NCBI RefSeq assembly: GCF_000710915.1
Contig: NZ_BAUA01000044.1
Coordinates: 62,001 to 126,000 of the forward strand
Length of the DNA stretch: 64,000 nt
Reading direction: 5' to 3'
Source: Nocardia brasiliensis IFM 10847
Lineage (GTDB): Bacteria > Actinomycetota > Actinomycetes > Mycobacteriales > Mycobacteriaceae
Part shown: positions 9,346 through 17,676 of the stretch, in pieces
How the letters are laid out: every line of letters starts with the position of its first letter
How positions within the stretch are numbered: the stretch's first letter is position 1
Program-made: the position numbers and the translations under genes
Notes under the pieces: model-generated
The model's database searches: none
Seen by the model: the letters and a program-made list of their open reading frames with translations, nothing else
What the model was told of the DNA's origin: nothing

Positions 9346-10389
9346 ATGTTCTCGAAAATAAATACGCCACGCGAACTCACTGTTTCCCGTGTGGTGCAGG
9401 AGACACCGGACGCGGTGTCCATATGGTTTGATGTCCCCGAGCGCCAATGGGAAGTATTTTCGTACGATCCTGGACAGTTTCTGACATTGCGTATCCCCGG
9501 GAGTGGTGATGGAAAACCTGTGGCACGCTGCTACTCGCTTTCGAGTTCCCCATATGCCGAGGACGAGTTGGCCGTGACGGTGAAGCGCACAGCAGGTGGG
9601 TACGGATCCAACTGGCTGTGTGACAACATTGTCGCTGGCGCTACGATGACTGTTCTGCCGCCGAGCGGGCACTTCACGCCGAAGGACTTCGACGCGGATA
9701 TGGTATTTCTAGCAGCTGGCAGCGGCATCACGCCGATTATTTCTATTGTCAAATCGGCTCTGCTGGAGGGGGGTGGTCATCTCGTTCTCTTCTACGCGAA
9801 CCAAGACGCCGAGAGCGTCATCTTCGGCGAGGACCTCCGCTATCTGGCTAAACAGTTTCCGGAACGGCTCAATCTGATCGAATGGCTGGAGAGCGAGCGC
9901 GGATTGCCAGACCGAGAAACTCTCTCGGAACTCTGCGGTGCGTATCAGAATCGGATGTATTTCGTGTGCGGCCCGGCAGCGTTCATGGATCTAGTGGTCG
10001 ATGTTGCGCATCAAGTCGGTGTGCCGCACCGAAATCTCCATCGAGAAGTCTTCCAATCTCTTCGCTCCGATCCGTTCGACATCGAAAACAGCGTAAAACA
10101 ATCGATGACAACGGAGCAAGCTCGTCTCGTGGTCTATCTCGACGGTGAGCGCGCCGAGTTGCAGTGGCCGAAGGATCTGTCGCTCGTCGAAGTCCTGCTG
10201 AACGAAGGCTTCTCACCACCGTACTCCTGTCGAGAAGGAGGATGCGGCGCGTGTGTGTGCAAGGTCGTGGATGGCGATATCGAGATGAAAGTGAACGACG
10301 TGCTCGACGAGGACGACCTCGAGGAGGGTGATCGGCTGGCTTGCCAATCGGTCCCGATCACCGACACCGTAACGGTGACGTTTGACTGA
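9346..10389 (+). CDS. Plant-type ferredoxin reductase (FAD, NAD(P)H, 2Fe-2S), PaaE/KshB-like
   Basis: A 347-residue electron-transfer protein. ATG 9346 is preferred because GGAG lies five bases upstream; an in-frame ATG at 9304 would add 14 residues but lacks a site. Order: an FAD-binding barrel with RCYSLSSSP, an NAD(P)-binding domain with FLAAGSGITPI and FVCGP, and a C-terminal [2Fe-2S] domain with Cys295, Cys300, Cys303 and Cys333 (CREGGCGAC and LACQS). This order is that of class IA-type oxygenase reductases such as phenylacetyl-CoA and ketosteroid hydroxylase reductases. It most likely feeds electrons to the diiron oxygenase 2.7 kb upstream. Confidence 0.9.
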   Translation: MFSKINTPRELTVSRVVQETPDAVSIWFDVPERQWEVFSYDPGQFLTLRIPGSGDGKPVARCYSLSSSPYAEDELAVTVKRTAGGYGSNWLCDNIVAGATMTVLPPSGHFTPKDFDADMVFLAAGSGITPIISIVKSALLEGGGHLVLFYANQDAESVIFGEDLRYLAKQFPERLNLIEWLESERGLPDRETLSELCGAYQNRMYFVCGPAAFMDLVVDVAHQVGVPHRNLHREVFQSLRSDPFDIENSVKQSMTTEQARLVVYLDGERAELQWPKDLSLVEVLLNEGFSPPYSCREGGCGACVCKVVDGDIEMKVNDVLDEDDLEEGDRLACQSVPITDTVTVTFD

Positions 10390-10497
10390 CCGCCCGGCCA
10401 CGGCACAGCCGGCGGCTGTCTTCGTCCGCTCGATCAGCCGGTCGATCGGCCTCATGCGATTGGCCGCTCACATGACCAGTAGCGTACGATCGTCCTG

Positions 10498-11250
10498 GTG
10501 GCAGGTGCGCGACAGAGGGTTCTGGAGGTCGGTAGCTCGGTGGTTCGACGAGTTGACGCACGATCAAGCCGTTGGGCAGAGCACCGGGTCCTAGTGCGAG
10601 CGGAGCTGGTTGATGCCGCGTATGTGGCCTTCGCCAAGTACGGGCCTGACGCCAGCATGGACGATATCGCTCGGGAAGCGGGGGCGACAAAACCCAAACT
10701 GTATCGCCACTTCAAGGACAAACAGGGCCTTCGTGCTGCGGTCGTGGAACGCGCGAAGGATCTCATGTGGTCCAATATTCTCGCAGCGGTCGATTTCGGA
10801 TCCGATCCGATCGGTAAGGTGATGAATCAGCTCGCCGAGCAGTATACGCAACTGGTCGATGAGCACCGCAATGTATTCCAGTTTCTCGTTCGCAGCCATT
10901 TCATCGAGAGCTCATCGGAATCCGATCAGGCTCTCGAGGACGCGCGCGAGTTGGCTGGGTTCATTGCTGGCCATTTCGCGACAGTGCTGGAGAACGCTGG
11001 TGCGGACACTGCGGGCATCGATTTGGTGGTGCAGTCGATCATAGGTGCGAGCCTCTCCGCAACTGATTGGTGGATCAACTCGCAATCAGACCCGACTGCG
11101 GCGATGTCCCGCTCGGCCTTCCGCGAGCATCTCAGCGCAATCATCTGGGGAATTATCGATGCCTCTGCACGGGCCCGTGGAGTCCGAATCGATCCGTCTG
11201 CGACGCTGCGAATCGAGAATATCGAGCTGATCGAGGCCGAAACCATCTGA
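10498..11250 (+). CDS. TetR-family transcriptional regulator
   Basis: A 250-residue protein beginning at GTG 10498. The N-terminal DNA-binding domain is clear: LVDAAYVAFAKYGPDASMDD, IAREAGATKPKLYRHF and the K-D-K-Q-G-L turn. The C-terminal two thirds are the variable ligand pocket. About 30 residues precede the HTH, more than usual, so a later start is possible. It follows the ferredoxin reductase by about 110 bases in the same direction and is the only regulator next to the oxygenase cluster. Control of that cluster, and possibly of the divergent pump, is inferred. Confidence 0.82.
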   Translation: MAGARQRVLEVGSSVVRRVDARSSRWAEHRVLVRAELVDAAYVAFAKYGPDASMDDIAREAGATKPKLYRHFKDKQGLRAAVVERAKDLMWSNILAAVDFGSDPIGKVMNQLAEQYTQLVDEHRNVFQFLVRSHFIESSSESDQALEDARELAGFIAGHFATVLENAGADTAGIDLVVQSIIGASLSATDWWINSQSDPTAAMSRSAFREHLSAIIWGIIDASARARGVRIDPSATLRIENIELIEAETI

Positions 11251-11654
11251 CAGTTGGGCTCGAATCAAAGGTCGATGGACCTGTTGTACCAGGTCGCGCT
11301 GAACCGGCCCCCGACGGTTGACACGGCATCTGCGTGGACGCTTGGACCAATCGGCTGGAATACAGCCTGTGATGAGAAGTCACCGGCTACCGCAGCTTCG
11401 GCAAGGGTGGTCCATGCTTGCGCGGCCCGATGTGCGGCGGCGATAGTGTCGACATGGGGGGTTGCGTGTGTAGTCGGCGAGGCTGCCATAGCCTCGGGTT
11501 CGACGGTGAATTGGTGATGATGCTTGGGCCACCATCGCGCAAAGTTGGTGCCGATTACTGGAGAGGATCGGCGGCCATCGCCGTGAGATCTGTTGCAGGA
11601 TAAGGCCAATCGATGATGTGGGGGCGTGGCGGGTCGGGATTGGAGGCTGGTGGA
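11251..11654. other. Non-coding stretch after the TetR gene
   Basis: About 400 bases. A minus-strand open frame of some 146 codons lies across it, but it has no family motif or ribosome site and overlaps the cytochrome bd remnant antisense. Nothing else is supported. Confidence 0.4.
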
Positions 11655-11935
11655 CGCGCGGTCGAGCGCCAACGCTTCACAAAACTGGACGGGCATGATT
11701 CGCAACCGGCGAAGTTGGCCGCGTTCGAACTGGCCCTCACCACCGAGGGGCCGGTGCCGCTGCGGTTGGGCGGGATGCTGGTGGACGGCGAGGTCCGCGG
11801 GACGCCCGAGATCCCCGCTTGGGTTCGATCATTGCCCGCAATTCGTTGACCGCACCTGTTCCTGGGCTGGACTCGGTCCCGGTCGAGGACCGGCCGCCGA
11901 TCAACATCACCCATCTGGCGTTTCAGACCATGGGT
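11655..11935 (+). pseudogene. Remnant of cytochrome bd-type ubiquinol oxidase subunit I
   Basis: Two frames together give an internal slice of a CydA/AppC-type protein: QPAKLAAFE, then GEVRGTPEIPAW in the first frame; IIARNSLTAPVPGLDSVP, then EDRPPINITHLAFQTM in the second. The frame changes near 11835. In the alternative CydA branch of actinobacteria, QPxKLAAxE is followed by a GEVxxGxxIP loop and then VxGLDxVPxEDRPPxxxxxxxFQTMVG, in this order. Only about 90 of some 450 residues remain and neither membrane end is present. It is a relic of a deletion or rearrangement. Confidence 0.55.
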
Positions 11936-12074
11936 CGGTGTCCAGACCGAGAGCGAACGTGGGCCGTTTCACTGAGCGACCCGTCCCTGTCAAGACCAGT
12001 CCAAGCAAAGAGGCCGTGTAGCGCACCGGATCCGTAGTGCCAGGCCTTCTCGGGTGGGGGGCAAAACAAATGAG

Positions 12075-12281
12075 TCATCGGGTCGCTACTTTTAGGCTGG
12101 ACAGTTCCCGGACGGCCCGGTCGGCCGTCGGGACTCCGAGGAGATCGCCGATCACGGTAACCGGCAGCGGAAGCGTCAGATCGCTGATGAAGTCAGCGAC
12201 TTCACGCTCACTCATCGCATCAAGCAGGTGGTGGATCTGGATGGTGATCGGCGCTCGAAGCTCGTCGATTTGGCGAGCGGT
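12075..12281 (-). pseudogene. Cytochrome P450 fragment
   Basis: On the minus strand, one open frame reads TARQIDELRAPITIQIHHLL, then DAM, EVADFISDLTLPLPVTVI and GDLLGVPTADR, then ends at TGA 12077-12075. This is the helix C to helix E region of soluble bacterial P450s (FTARxxxxLRxxIxxxxxxLLD, then VxDFxxxLxLPLPxxVIxxLLGVP). The I-helix, ExxR and heme-Cys regions are missing, so it is a dead piece. It lies opposite in direction to the cytochrome bd remnant about 140 bases away. Confidence 0.5.
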
Positions 12282-12463
12282 GCATCGGCGACCAGCTCTC
12301 GGACCTGGGTCTGGTCCTCAATTGTGTGGTGGAGCTGGGGTTTCCCTCTCGCACGTGCCGCGGATGTTCGCCGTGGGGCCATTGAAGCCATGTCCGTCGC
12401 TGATGGCGGTCGGGCGGCCTACCTGGATTCGCCGCCGTCTCCGCCGCGTGATCGGCGTCGAGA

Positions 12464-13111
12464 TTGTTGGTACCTCGGTCGGTGACCCGATTCGATAGGT
12501 CGGTTCGTGGATATCCTGGCCAAACGTTGAGTGCGGTGGAGGTGCTGCGGGCGGTGCCGGATTTCGATGCTCTCGATTACGCGCGCGAACAGTTGCGGTC
12601 CGTCCTCGACGAAGTGGCCGGCGCCGAGTTGCCGGTCGAATTGCGGGTGCAGTTGGGGCTGCTGGCCGCGCTGGTGGCGGTGGCCGAACGCCTTTCCGTC
12701 GCACCGGCGCACGCCCGTGCCGAGGGTTCGGTGGTGGACGGGGAAGTCGGGTCGGTGCGAGTGTTGGCCTGGAATGACTCGTACCTGGAGTGGAATGTCG
12801 AGCTCGCGGTCCGGGTGCTGGCCAAGACCGCACCGCGGGGCATCGATTTGATCCGTGTCATGATCGGTGAGGGTGGGCGGGTCAGCGCCGATCGGGTACG
12901 GGAGCTGACCGGCCTCAAGTCGATCGCCAACATGACACGGGCGATCCGCACCGCGTATGTCACCGTCGCTGGTGACGAGTTCCGATGTTCGGATCTGGTA
13001 CGCTGCCGCCGCGTCGGGCTCGGCGCGACTTCACGCACCGAGTATTTCTTCCCGCCGGGTGTGCTGGCGTTGGTTGCGACCGCGTTGCAGCAGCTCGACG
13101 CCGACCGCTGA
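12464..13111 (+). CDS. Hypothetical protein
   Basis: An open frame of up to 215 residues from TTG 12464; a later GTG (12537) is equally possible. I do not recognise the family. It is rich in Val, Leu, Arg and Glu, has no membrane segment or signal peptide, and its middle (DLIRVMIGEGGRVSADRVRE, LTGLKSIANMTRAI) has the look of a winged helix-turn-helix. Composition fits a real gene. It is followed by the convergent TetR gene at 13240. Confidence 0.5.
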   Translation: MLVPRSVTRFDRSVRGYPGQTLSAVEVLRAVPDFDALDYAREQLRSVLDEVAGAELPVELRVQLGLLAALVAVAERLSVAPAHARAEGSVVDGEVGSVRVLAWNDSYLEWNVELAVRVLAKTAPRGIDLIRVMIGEGGRVSADRVRELTGLKSIANMTRAIRTAYVTVAGDEFRCSDLVRCRRVGLGATSRTEYFFPPGVLALVATALQQLDADR

Positions 13112-13239
13112 GCCGAACGAATCGGACCGGTCCTCACGACGGCGGACGTTCGGGTGGGCCAGGACGCTTGCAGCGCTCGGGAATCTCGGGCGCTGGTGCG
13201 GGGGTGGGCGGCACGGTTCGGGTGAGCGCGGTCGTGGAC

Positions 13240-13911
13240 TCAGTCGTCCGTCGCGGTTACGGTCGTGTGTGTTCGGTGGGTGGTGAGGAAGTTGTCGACG
13301 AGTCGGGTGCAGTCGTCGTGGTCGATGGTGCGTAGTCCGGTGAGGCGGGCGAACACGATCGGGCCGAGGAGTTCGATGATGGCGAAGGTGGTGTCGAGTT
13401 CGCCGAGTGTGGCGCGGGCCTCGGGGCTGGTGAGGACCTGGTCGAACGGGTGGCGGTATTGCTCGATGACGCGGGCGCGTAGTGAGGTGACCGCGTCCGG
13501 GTCGCGGTGGTCGGGGTCGGGGTGGTCGTCGCCGATGGATCCCATCGCCAGCCAGGCCAGGGTGGTCATCTGTACCGGGGCTTGTTCGATGAGGTCGGCC
13601 TGGGTGGTGAGCAGCGCGATGAGCTGCTCGCGCACCGATGCGGTGCCGGTGGGGGTGTCGACGTGGGGGAGCAGCCGTTCGAAGGTCGCCGCGAGCAGTT
13701 GGGTGGTGCTGCCGAAGTGCCGGTAGAGGGTGGCGCGGGCAACTTTCGACGCGCGGGTGACCGCCTCGACGGTGACCGCTTCGACACCGCCGGTGGCCAG
13801 CAGATGGGTGGCCGCGTCGAGCAACCGGTTGCGTGAGCGTGCCAGCCGCGGATCGGCCTGCTCGTCGTCCGCGGTGCGCGGGCCGCTCGTCGCGGGATCC
13901 GGGTCGGTCAT
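13240..13911 (-). CDS. TetR-family regulator of the adjacent efflux pump
   Basis: A 223-residue regulator. The HTH is RLARSRNRLLDAATHLLATG, then VTRASKVARATLYRHFGS, followed by a C-terminal ligand domain. It is divergent from the MFS pump at 14039, the standard layout of a drug-responsive repressor and its pump. The 121-base gap contains a perfect 17-base palindrome (14005-14021), placed to block the pump promoter. Repression and autoregulation are inferred from this layout. The start ATG 13911 has GGAG upstream on the minus strand. Confidence 0.85.
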   Translation of the reverse strand: MTDPDPATSGPRTADDEQADPRLARSRNRLLDAATHLLATGGVEAVTVEAVTRASKVARATLYRHFGSTTQLLAATFERLLPHVDTPTGTASVREQLIALLTTQADLIEQAPVQMTTLAWLAMGSIGDDHPDPDHRDPDAVTSLRARVIEQYRHPFDQVLTSPEARATLGELDTTFAIIELLGPIVFARLTGLRTIDHDDCTRLVDNFLTTHRTHTTVTATDD

Positions 13912-14004
13912 GAACGCGCTCCTCCGATTTGTCTGGTTCGTCCCCGTGGTGATGCGTGAACACTATCGCACGCCCCGACCGCTGTGATAATAATGTTCTC
14001 TCAC

Positions 14005-14021
14005 AGAGACCGTCGGTCTCT
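14005..14021. promoter_or_regulatory. TetR-type operator, perfect 17-base palindrome
   Basis: AGAGACCGTCGGTCTCT: eight-base arms around a central T. It lies 17 bases upstream of the pump start and between the divergent regulator and pump genes. Size, symmetry and place are those of a TetR-family operator. An AT-rich stretch just upstream (13987-13996) may be the -10 region of the pump promoter. Confidence 0.7.
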
Positions 14022-14038
14022 AAAGTCGGGAGGTGTCG

Positions 14039-15601
14039 GTGACCACACCCGGGACGGACACGGTCGAGATCGCCCGCTGGAGCCGGGCCGAGTGGTGGAT
14101 GCTGACGGTGTCGTGCCTGGCGGTGGCGCTGGTGGTCGCGGCGATGGCGGCGTTGTATTCGGCGTTGCCGCAGCTCGCGGTCGCGACCGGGGCCACCCAA
14201 GCCCAGCTGACCTGGATCGTCGACGGCTACACGCTGGTGCTGGCGTGCCTGGTGCTGCCCGCCGGAGCCGTCGGTGACCGCTACGGGCGCCGCGCGGTGC
14301 TGGTGGTGGGGCTGGTGGTGTTCGCCGCCGCGTCGGCGCTGCCGCTGCTGCTGGACGAGCCGGGGTGGCTGATCGCGGCGCGGGCGCTGGCCGGGGCGGG
14401 CGCGGCGCTGGTGATGCCCTCGACGTTGTCGATCCTGACCGCGGGCTTCACCCCCGCTCTTCGCGGCCGGGCGGTGGGGGTGTGGGCCGGGGTCGCCGGA
14501 TCCGGCGCGGTGCTGGGGATTCTGGGTGCCGGGCTGCTGCTGGAGCGGTGGTCGTGGTCGTCGGTGTTCGTCGGGTTGACCGTGGCCGGGACGGTGCTGG
14601 CGGTGCTGGCGTGCACCATCGCCGAGTCGCGCCAGTACGAGCATCCGCCGGTGGACTGGGTGGGCGCGGTCGCGGTGGCGGTGGCGGTCGCGGCGATCGT
14701 GTTCGCCGCGATCGAGGTCCCCGCGCGCGGCTGGGCCGACCCGCTCGTCGCCGTCACCGCCGGGGTCGGTGTGGTCGCGGCGGTGGTGTTCGTGGTCGTC
14801 GAACTGCGGTCGGCGGCGCCGCTGTTGGATGTGCGGTTGTTCGCCCGCCGCGGTTTCGGTGCCGGGGCGCTGTCGGTGACCATCCAGTTCCTGGTCACTT
14901 TCGGGGTGTTCCTGCTGCTGGTGCAGTACCTGCAGCTGATCTTCGGGTACGGGCCGCTGGCCTCGGCGGCGGGGTTGGCGCCGATGGTGGTGCCGCTGGT
15001 GGTGATCTCGGTGATCGCGCCGTGGCTGTCGAGCCGGGTCGGGTTGCGGGTGATGACCGTGACCGGCCTGCTCACCATCGCCGCCGGGCTGGTGCTGGTG
15101 AGCCGGTTGACCCTCGCCGCGCACTACCTCGATCTGCTGTGGCCGCTGCTGATCATGAGCGCGGGCCTGGGGTTGTGCACCGCTCCGGCGACCTACGCCA
15201 TCGTCGCCGACACTCCCGAGGCCAAACACGGGGTCGCCGCCGCGGTCAACGACGCCGCCCGCGAGATCGGTGCCGCGATCGGGATCGCGGTGGCCGGCAG
15301 CGTGCTCGCCGCCGGCTACTCCCACCGCATCGCGCCCGCCCTGCCCCGGCTGCCCGAGCCCGCTCGCGGCCCGGTCGCCGATTCCCTGGCCGCCGCCCTG
15401 CAGGTCGCCGACCGGGCCGGACCAGCCGCCGCGCCGCTGGCCGAGTTCGCCAAGGCCGCGTTCGTGCACGGCAGCGGCCAGGCCGCGCTCACCCTGGCCG
15501 CCCTCACCGGCGCCGGGGCGATCGTGCTGGCCGTGCTCGCCCCCGGCCCGACCCGACGCGCCCGCGCACGACGTCCGCACACGCCCACCCCGTCCTCCTG
15601 A
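14039..15601 (+). CDS. MFS drug efflux transporter, DHA2 (14-TM) family
   Basis: About 520 residues with 14 predicted membrane segments. Motif A is GDRYGRRAVLVVG; LTWIVDGYTLVLACLVLPAG and GVWAGVAGSGAVLGILGAG match QacA/EmrB-type proton antiporters. GTG 14039 is preferred, with GGGAGG five bases upstream; an in-frame GTG at 14033 overlaps that site. It is divergent from its likely TetR repressor. It is very similar along its length to the pump at 3357-4994, so one is probably a copy of the other or of a common local ancestor. A universal stress protein gene follows after 31 bases and is probably co-transcribed. Confidence 0.9.
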   Translation: MTTPGTDTVEIARWSRAEWWMLTVSCLAVALVVAAMAALYSALPQLAVATGATQAQLTWIVDGYTLVLACLVLPAGAVGDRYGRRAVLVVGLVVFAAASALPLLLDEPGWLIAARALAGAGAALVMPSTLSILTAGFTPALRGRAVGVWAGVAGSGAVLGILGAGLLLERWSWSSVFVGLTVAGTVLAVLACTIAESRQYEHPPVDWVGAVAVAVAVAAIVFAAIEVPARGWADPLVAVTAGVGVVAAVVFVVVELRSAAPLLDVRLFARRGFGAGALSVTIQFLVTFGVFLLLVQYLQLIFGYGPLASAAGLAPMVVPLVVISVIAPWLSSRVGLRVMTVTGLLTIAAGLVLVSRLTLAAHYLDLLWPLLIMSAGLGLCTAPATYAIVADTPEAKHGVAAAVNDAAREIGAAIGIAVAGSVLAAGYSHRIAPALPRLPEPARGPVADSLAAALQVADRAGPAAAPLAEFAKAAFVHGSGQAALTLAALTGAGAIVLAVLAPGPTRRARARRPHTPTPSS

Positions 15602-15632
15602 GATATACCCCTTCTCGCGAAAGACGCCCGTC

Positions 15633-16082
15633 ATGACGGCCTACCGCACGATCATCGTCGACACCGACGGATCCGACCGCTCCTACCGCGTAGTCGACCA
15701 CGCGGCCGAACTGGCCCACGCCACCCACGCCCGACTACTGATCATCTGCGTCCGCCACGACGTCGACGAACGCGCCCTCGGCCACGAGTTCGACCTGCTC
15801 GGCTCCGACGCCTACCGGCTGCGTGGCAGCAATCCCACCGAAGCCATCCTGCGCACCGCCCACCAGCACGCCCTCGCCCACGGCGCGACCGCCATCGAAA
15901 CCCACATACTGCCCGAACCGGCCCTACCCGCCCTGCTGCACCTGGCCGCGACCACCGCCGCCGACCTCATCGTCACCGCCAACCCCCACCGCTCACCACT
16001 GCTGGCCCGGCTGCTGTCCACCCCACCGATCGCACTCGCCCGCAAAGCCCACTGCGACATCCTCATCGCCACCCCCCGCTAG
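15633..16082 (+). CDS. Universal stress protein (UspA) domain protein
   Basis: A 149-residue single-domain USP. It begins YRTIIVDTDGSDRSYRVVDH, the beta1-alpha1 signature with the Asp of the fold, and later has HALAHGATAIETHI and ADLIVTANPHRSPLLARLL, where the ATP-binding G-x2-G-x9-G(S/T) loop is expected. That loop is degenerate (no clear GxxG), so ATP binding is doubtful. It lies 31 bases after the pump gene and before the thioesterase, which suggests one transcript under TetR control. Confidence 0.8.
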   Translation: MTAYRTIIVDTDGSDRSYRVVDHAAELAHATHARLLIICVRHDVDERALGHEFDLLGSDAYRLRGSNPTEAILRTAHQHALAHGATAIETHILPEPALPALLHLAATTAADLIVTANPHRSPLLARLLSTPPIALARKAHCDILIATPR

Positions 16083-16118
16083 ACACACCCCTGCTAGACA
16101 CACCCACAGAAAGCGCCC

Positions 16119-16661
16119 ATGACCGAGGACACCCCCAACACCGGCATACACGAGCCCGGATCCCAACACTGCCAGACTTCGGACTGGATCCCCGCCTTCC
16201 CCGTGGTCACACCCGAATCCGCCGACCTGCCACCCCACCACGACCACTGCCTCGGTTGCGGACCGGCCAACCCCCACGGCCACCAGCTGCGTGTCCGCCG
16301 CGACGCCCACGGTGTCCACGCCCACCACCGCTTCGACGCCCGCCACGTCGGCGCCCCCGCGATCGCCCACGGCGGCGCGGTCGCCACCGTCCTCGACGAC
16401 CTGTTCGGGTTCCTGCTCTACAGCGTGGGAGAACTCGCCGTCACCCGCCATCTCGCCATCGACTACCTCGCCCCCGTCCTGCTCGACACCCCCTACACCC
16501 TGCGCGCCCACATCCACGCCCGCGACGGCCGCAAACTCCACCTGCACGCCAGCATCGAAAACGACCACGCCCACGTGGTCACCACCGCCACCGCCCTGTT
16601 CCTCATCGTCGACATCGACCACTTCCTGACCCCACCACACACCAACCCCACACGCCGATAG
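16119..16661 (+). CDS. PaaI-like hotdog-fold thioesterase
   Basis: A 180-residue protein. The hotdog core runs from about residue 45 to the end, with LGCGPANPHG at the front and the catalytic-loop signature IAHGGAVATVLDD. This is the HGG-type motif of 4HBT/PaaI thioesterases, which hydrolyse acyl-CoA thioesters. The N-terminal 40 residues are extra and His/Pro-rich. It follows the universal stress gene by 36 bases in the same direction. Function within the efflux locus is unclear. Confidence 0.75.
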   Translation: MTEDTPNTGIHEPGSQHCQTSDWIPAFPVVTPESADLPPHHDHCLGCGPANPHGHQLRVRRDAHGVHAHHRFDARHVGAPAIAHGGAVATVLDDLFGFLLYSVGELAVTRHLAIDYLAPVLLDTPYTLRAHIHARDGRKLHLHASIENDHAHVVTTATALFLIVDIDHFLTPPHTNPTRR

Positions 16662-16810
16662 CGCCGAACACCCGACACGGCATCCGCACCCTCACACCAG
16701 CGCCGGACGCCACTGAACTGATCGCGTTCGCCACCTGATTGCGCAGGTCAACGCCTGCATCGGTACCATCCGCACGTTCACCCACTGGATCGCTCGCATC
16801 TGGAGGCGTT

Positions 16811-17341
16811 GTGCACATTCCGTACCGTATGTTCGACGTTCCCGGCGACCGCTACTACAGCAAGGACGGCATGTGGGCGCAGCGGCTGGGCGACACCGCG
16901 GTGCGGGTCGGTCTCACCGCATATTGGTTGGTGACCAACGCCTACCACCCGCCGTACCGGGAAATCAGCCTGTACCGCACCACCGACGCGAAAGGTATCG
17001 CCAACTTCGGAATAGAGCCAACCGACCCGCTCGCCGAGGTATGGGGGTGGTCGGAATTCGCCTGGATCGTTCTGTGGTCTCCGGTCTCGGCGAAGACGGC
17101 GACGTACAACTCCGAGGAAGGCAGCAACTCCCCGTCCGGCGCGCCCGCTCTCGACGATGCCTATGGTCAGGGGTGGATGTGCGAAGTCGAGTACGCGGCG
17201 AGTTTGCCCGGCCACGACGAGCCCTACCCATCGATCGAGGAACAGTTCGCCGCGTTGCTCGCAAGGGGTGCCTTGATCGAGGCTCACGCGTACCGGACCC
17301 ACATCCGCGCCATCGCGAATGATGCCGACACCCGCGAATAG
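16811..17341 (+). CDS. GcvH-like (lipoyl-domain) protein without the lipoyl lysine
   Basis: A 176-residue protein starting at GTG 16811, with GGAGG five bases upstream; the longer open frame upstream is Ser/Pro-rich and unlikely. The order of motifs follows the glycine cleavage H protein: YYSKDGMWAQRLGDTAVRVG for YTxDHEWVxxxGxxxxVG, then a central hairpin, then SPVSA for APVSG, then DAYGQGWMCEVEY for DPYGEGWLFKV. The H-protein signature ESVKA is replaced by WSEFA, with Phe83 at the lysine position, so it cannot be lipoylated in the usual way. Loops are longer than in true GcvH. No gcvT, gcvP or lipA gene lies nearby. The homology is read from motif order and needs a profile search. Confidence 0.5.
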   Translation: MHIPYRMFDVPGDRYYSKDGMWAQRLGDTAVRVGLTAYWLVTNAYHPPYREISLYRTTDAKGIANFGIEPTDPLAEVWGWSEFAWIVLWSPVSAKTATYNSEEGSNSPSGAPALDDAYGQGWMCEVEYAASLPGHDEPYPSIEEQFAALLARGALIEAHAYRTHIRAIANDADTRE

Positions 17342-17676
17342 GGCGCTGCCCTGAACCGTCCGCGCCGACACCCGGCATCCGATCCCGCGACGGTCGGTCC
17401 GTCCCGGTGTCACACGTCGTCACAACGTCGTCGACTGGGCTTCCCGCGTTGTGCGTGCGTGGCCGCGGTGTCGAGCGGCCCGTCGAACCGTCCCGGTCGA
17501 TGCACCCCGCAGGGCAAACCGCCGGTCGGGCAATCTCGGTGATCAGCGCACCTGGGGGCACGAAACCCGAGATACGCTGCGGCCGCCAGCGATACAGTGG
17601 CCGTGCAGCAACGAAAGGCCGTCACCCGCATCACCCCAGCCGTCAACAGCTCCGGTCACGGAAAGAGACAGTCGCG
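17342..17676. other. Non-coding stretch before the methyltransferase fragment
   Basis: About 335 bases without a supported gene. It should hold the promoter of the truncated methyltransferase gene that starts at 17677. No terminator or repeat was clear. Confidence 0.4.

Noticed and set aside
11265-11705. 146-codon minus-strand frame after the TetR gene
   Set aside because: No motif, no ribosome site, and it overlaps antisense the cytochrome bd remnant, which has recognisable peptide motifs.
13031-15634. 867-codon open frame on the minus strand opposite the TetR and efflux genes
   Set aside because: His/Arg/Gly/Gln-rich low-complexity product typical of the reverse of GC-rich genes; both strands already carry well-supported genes there.
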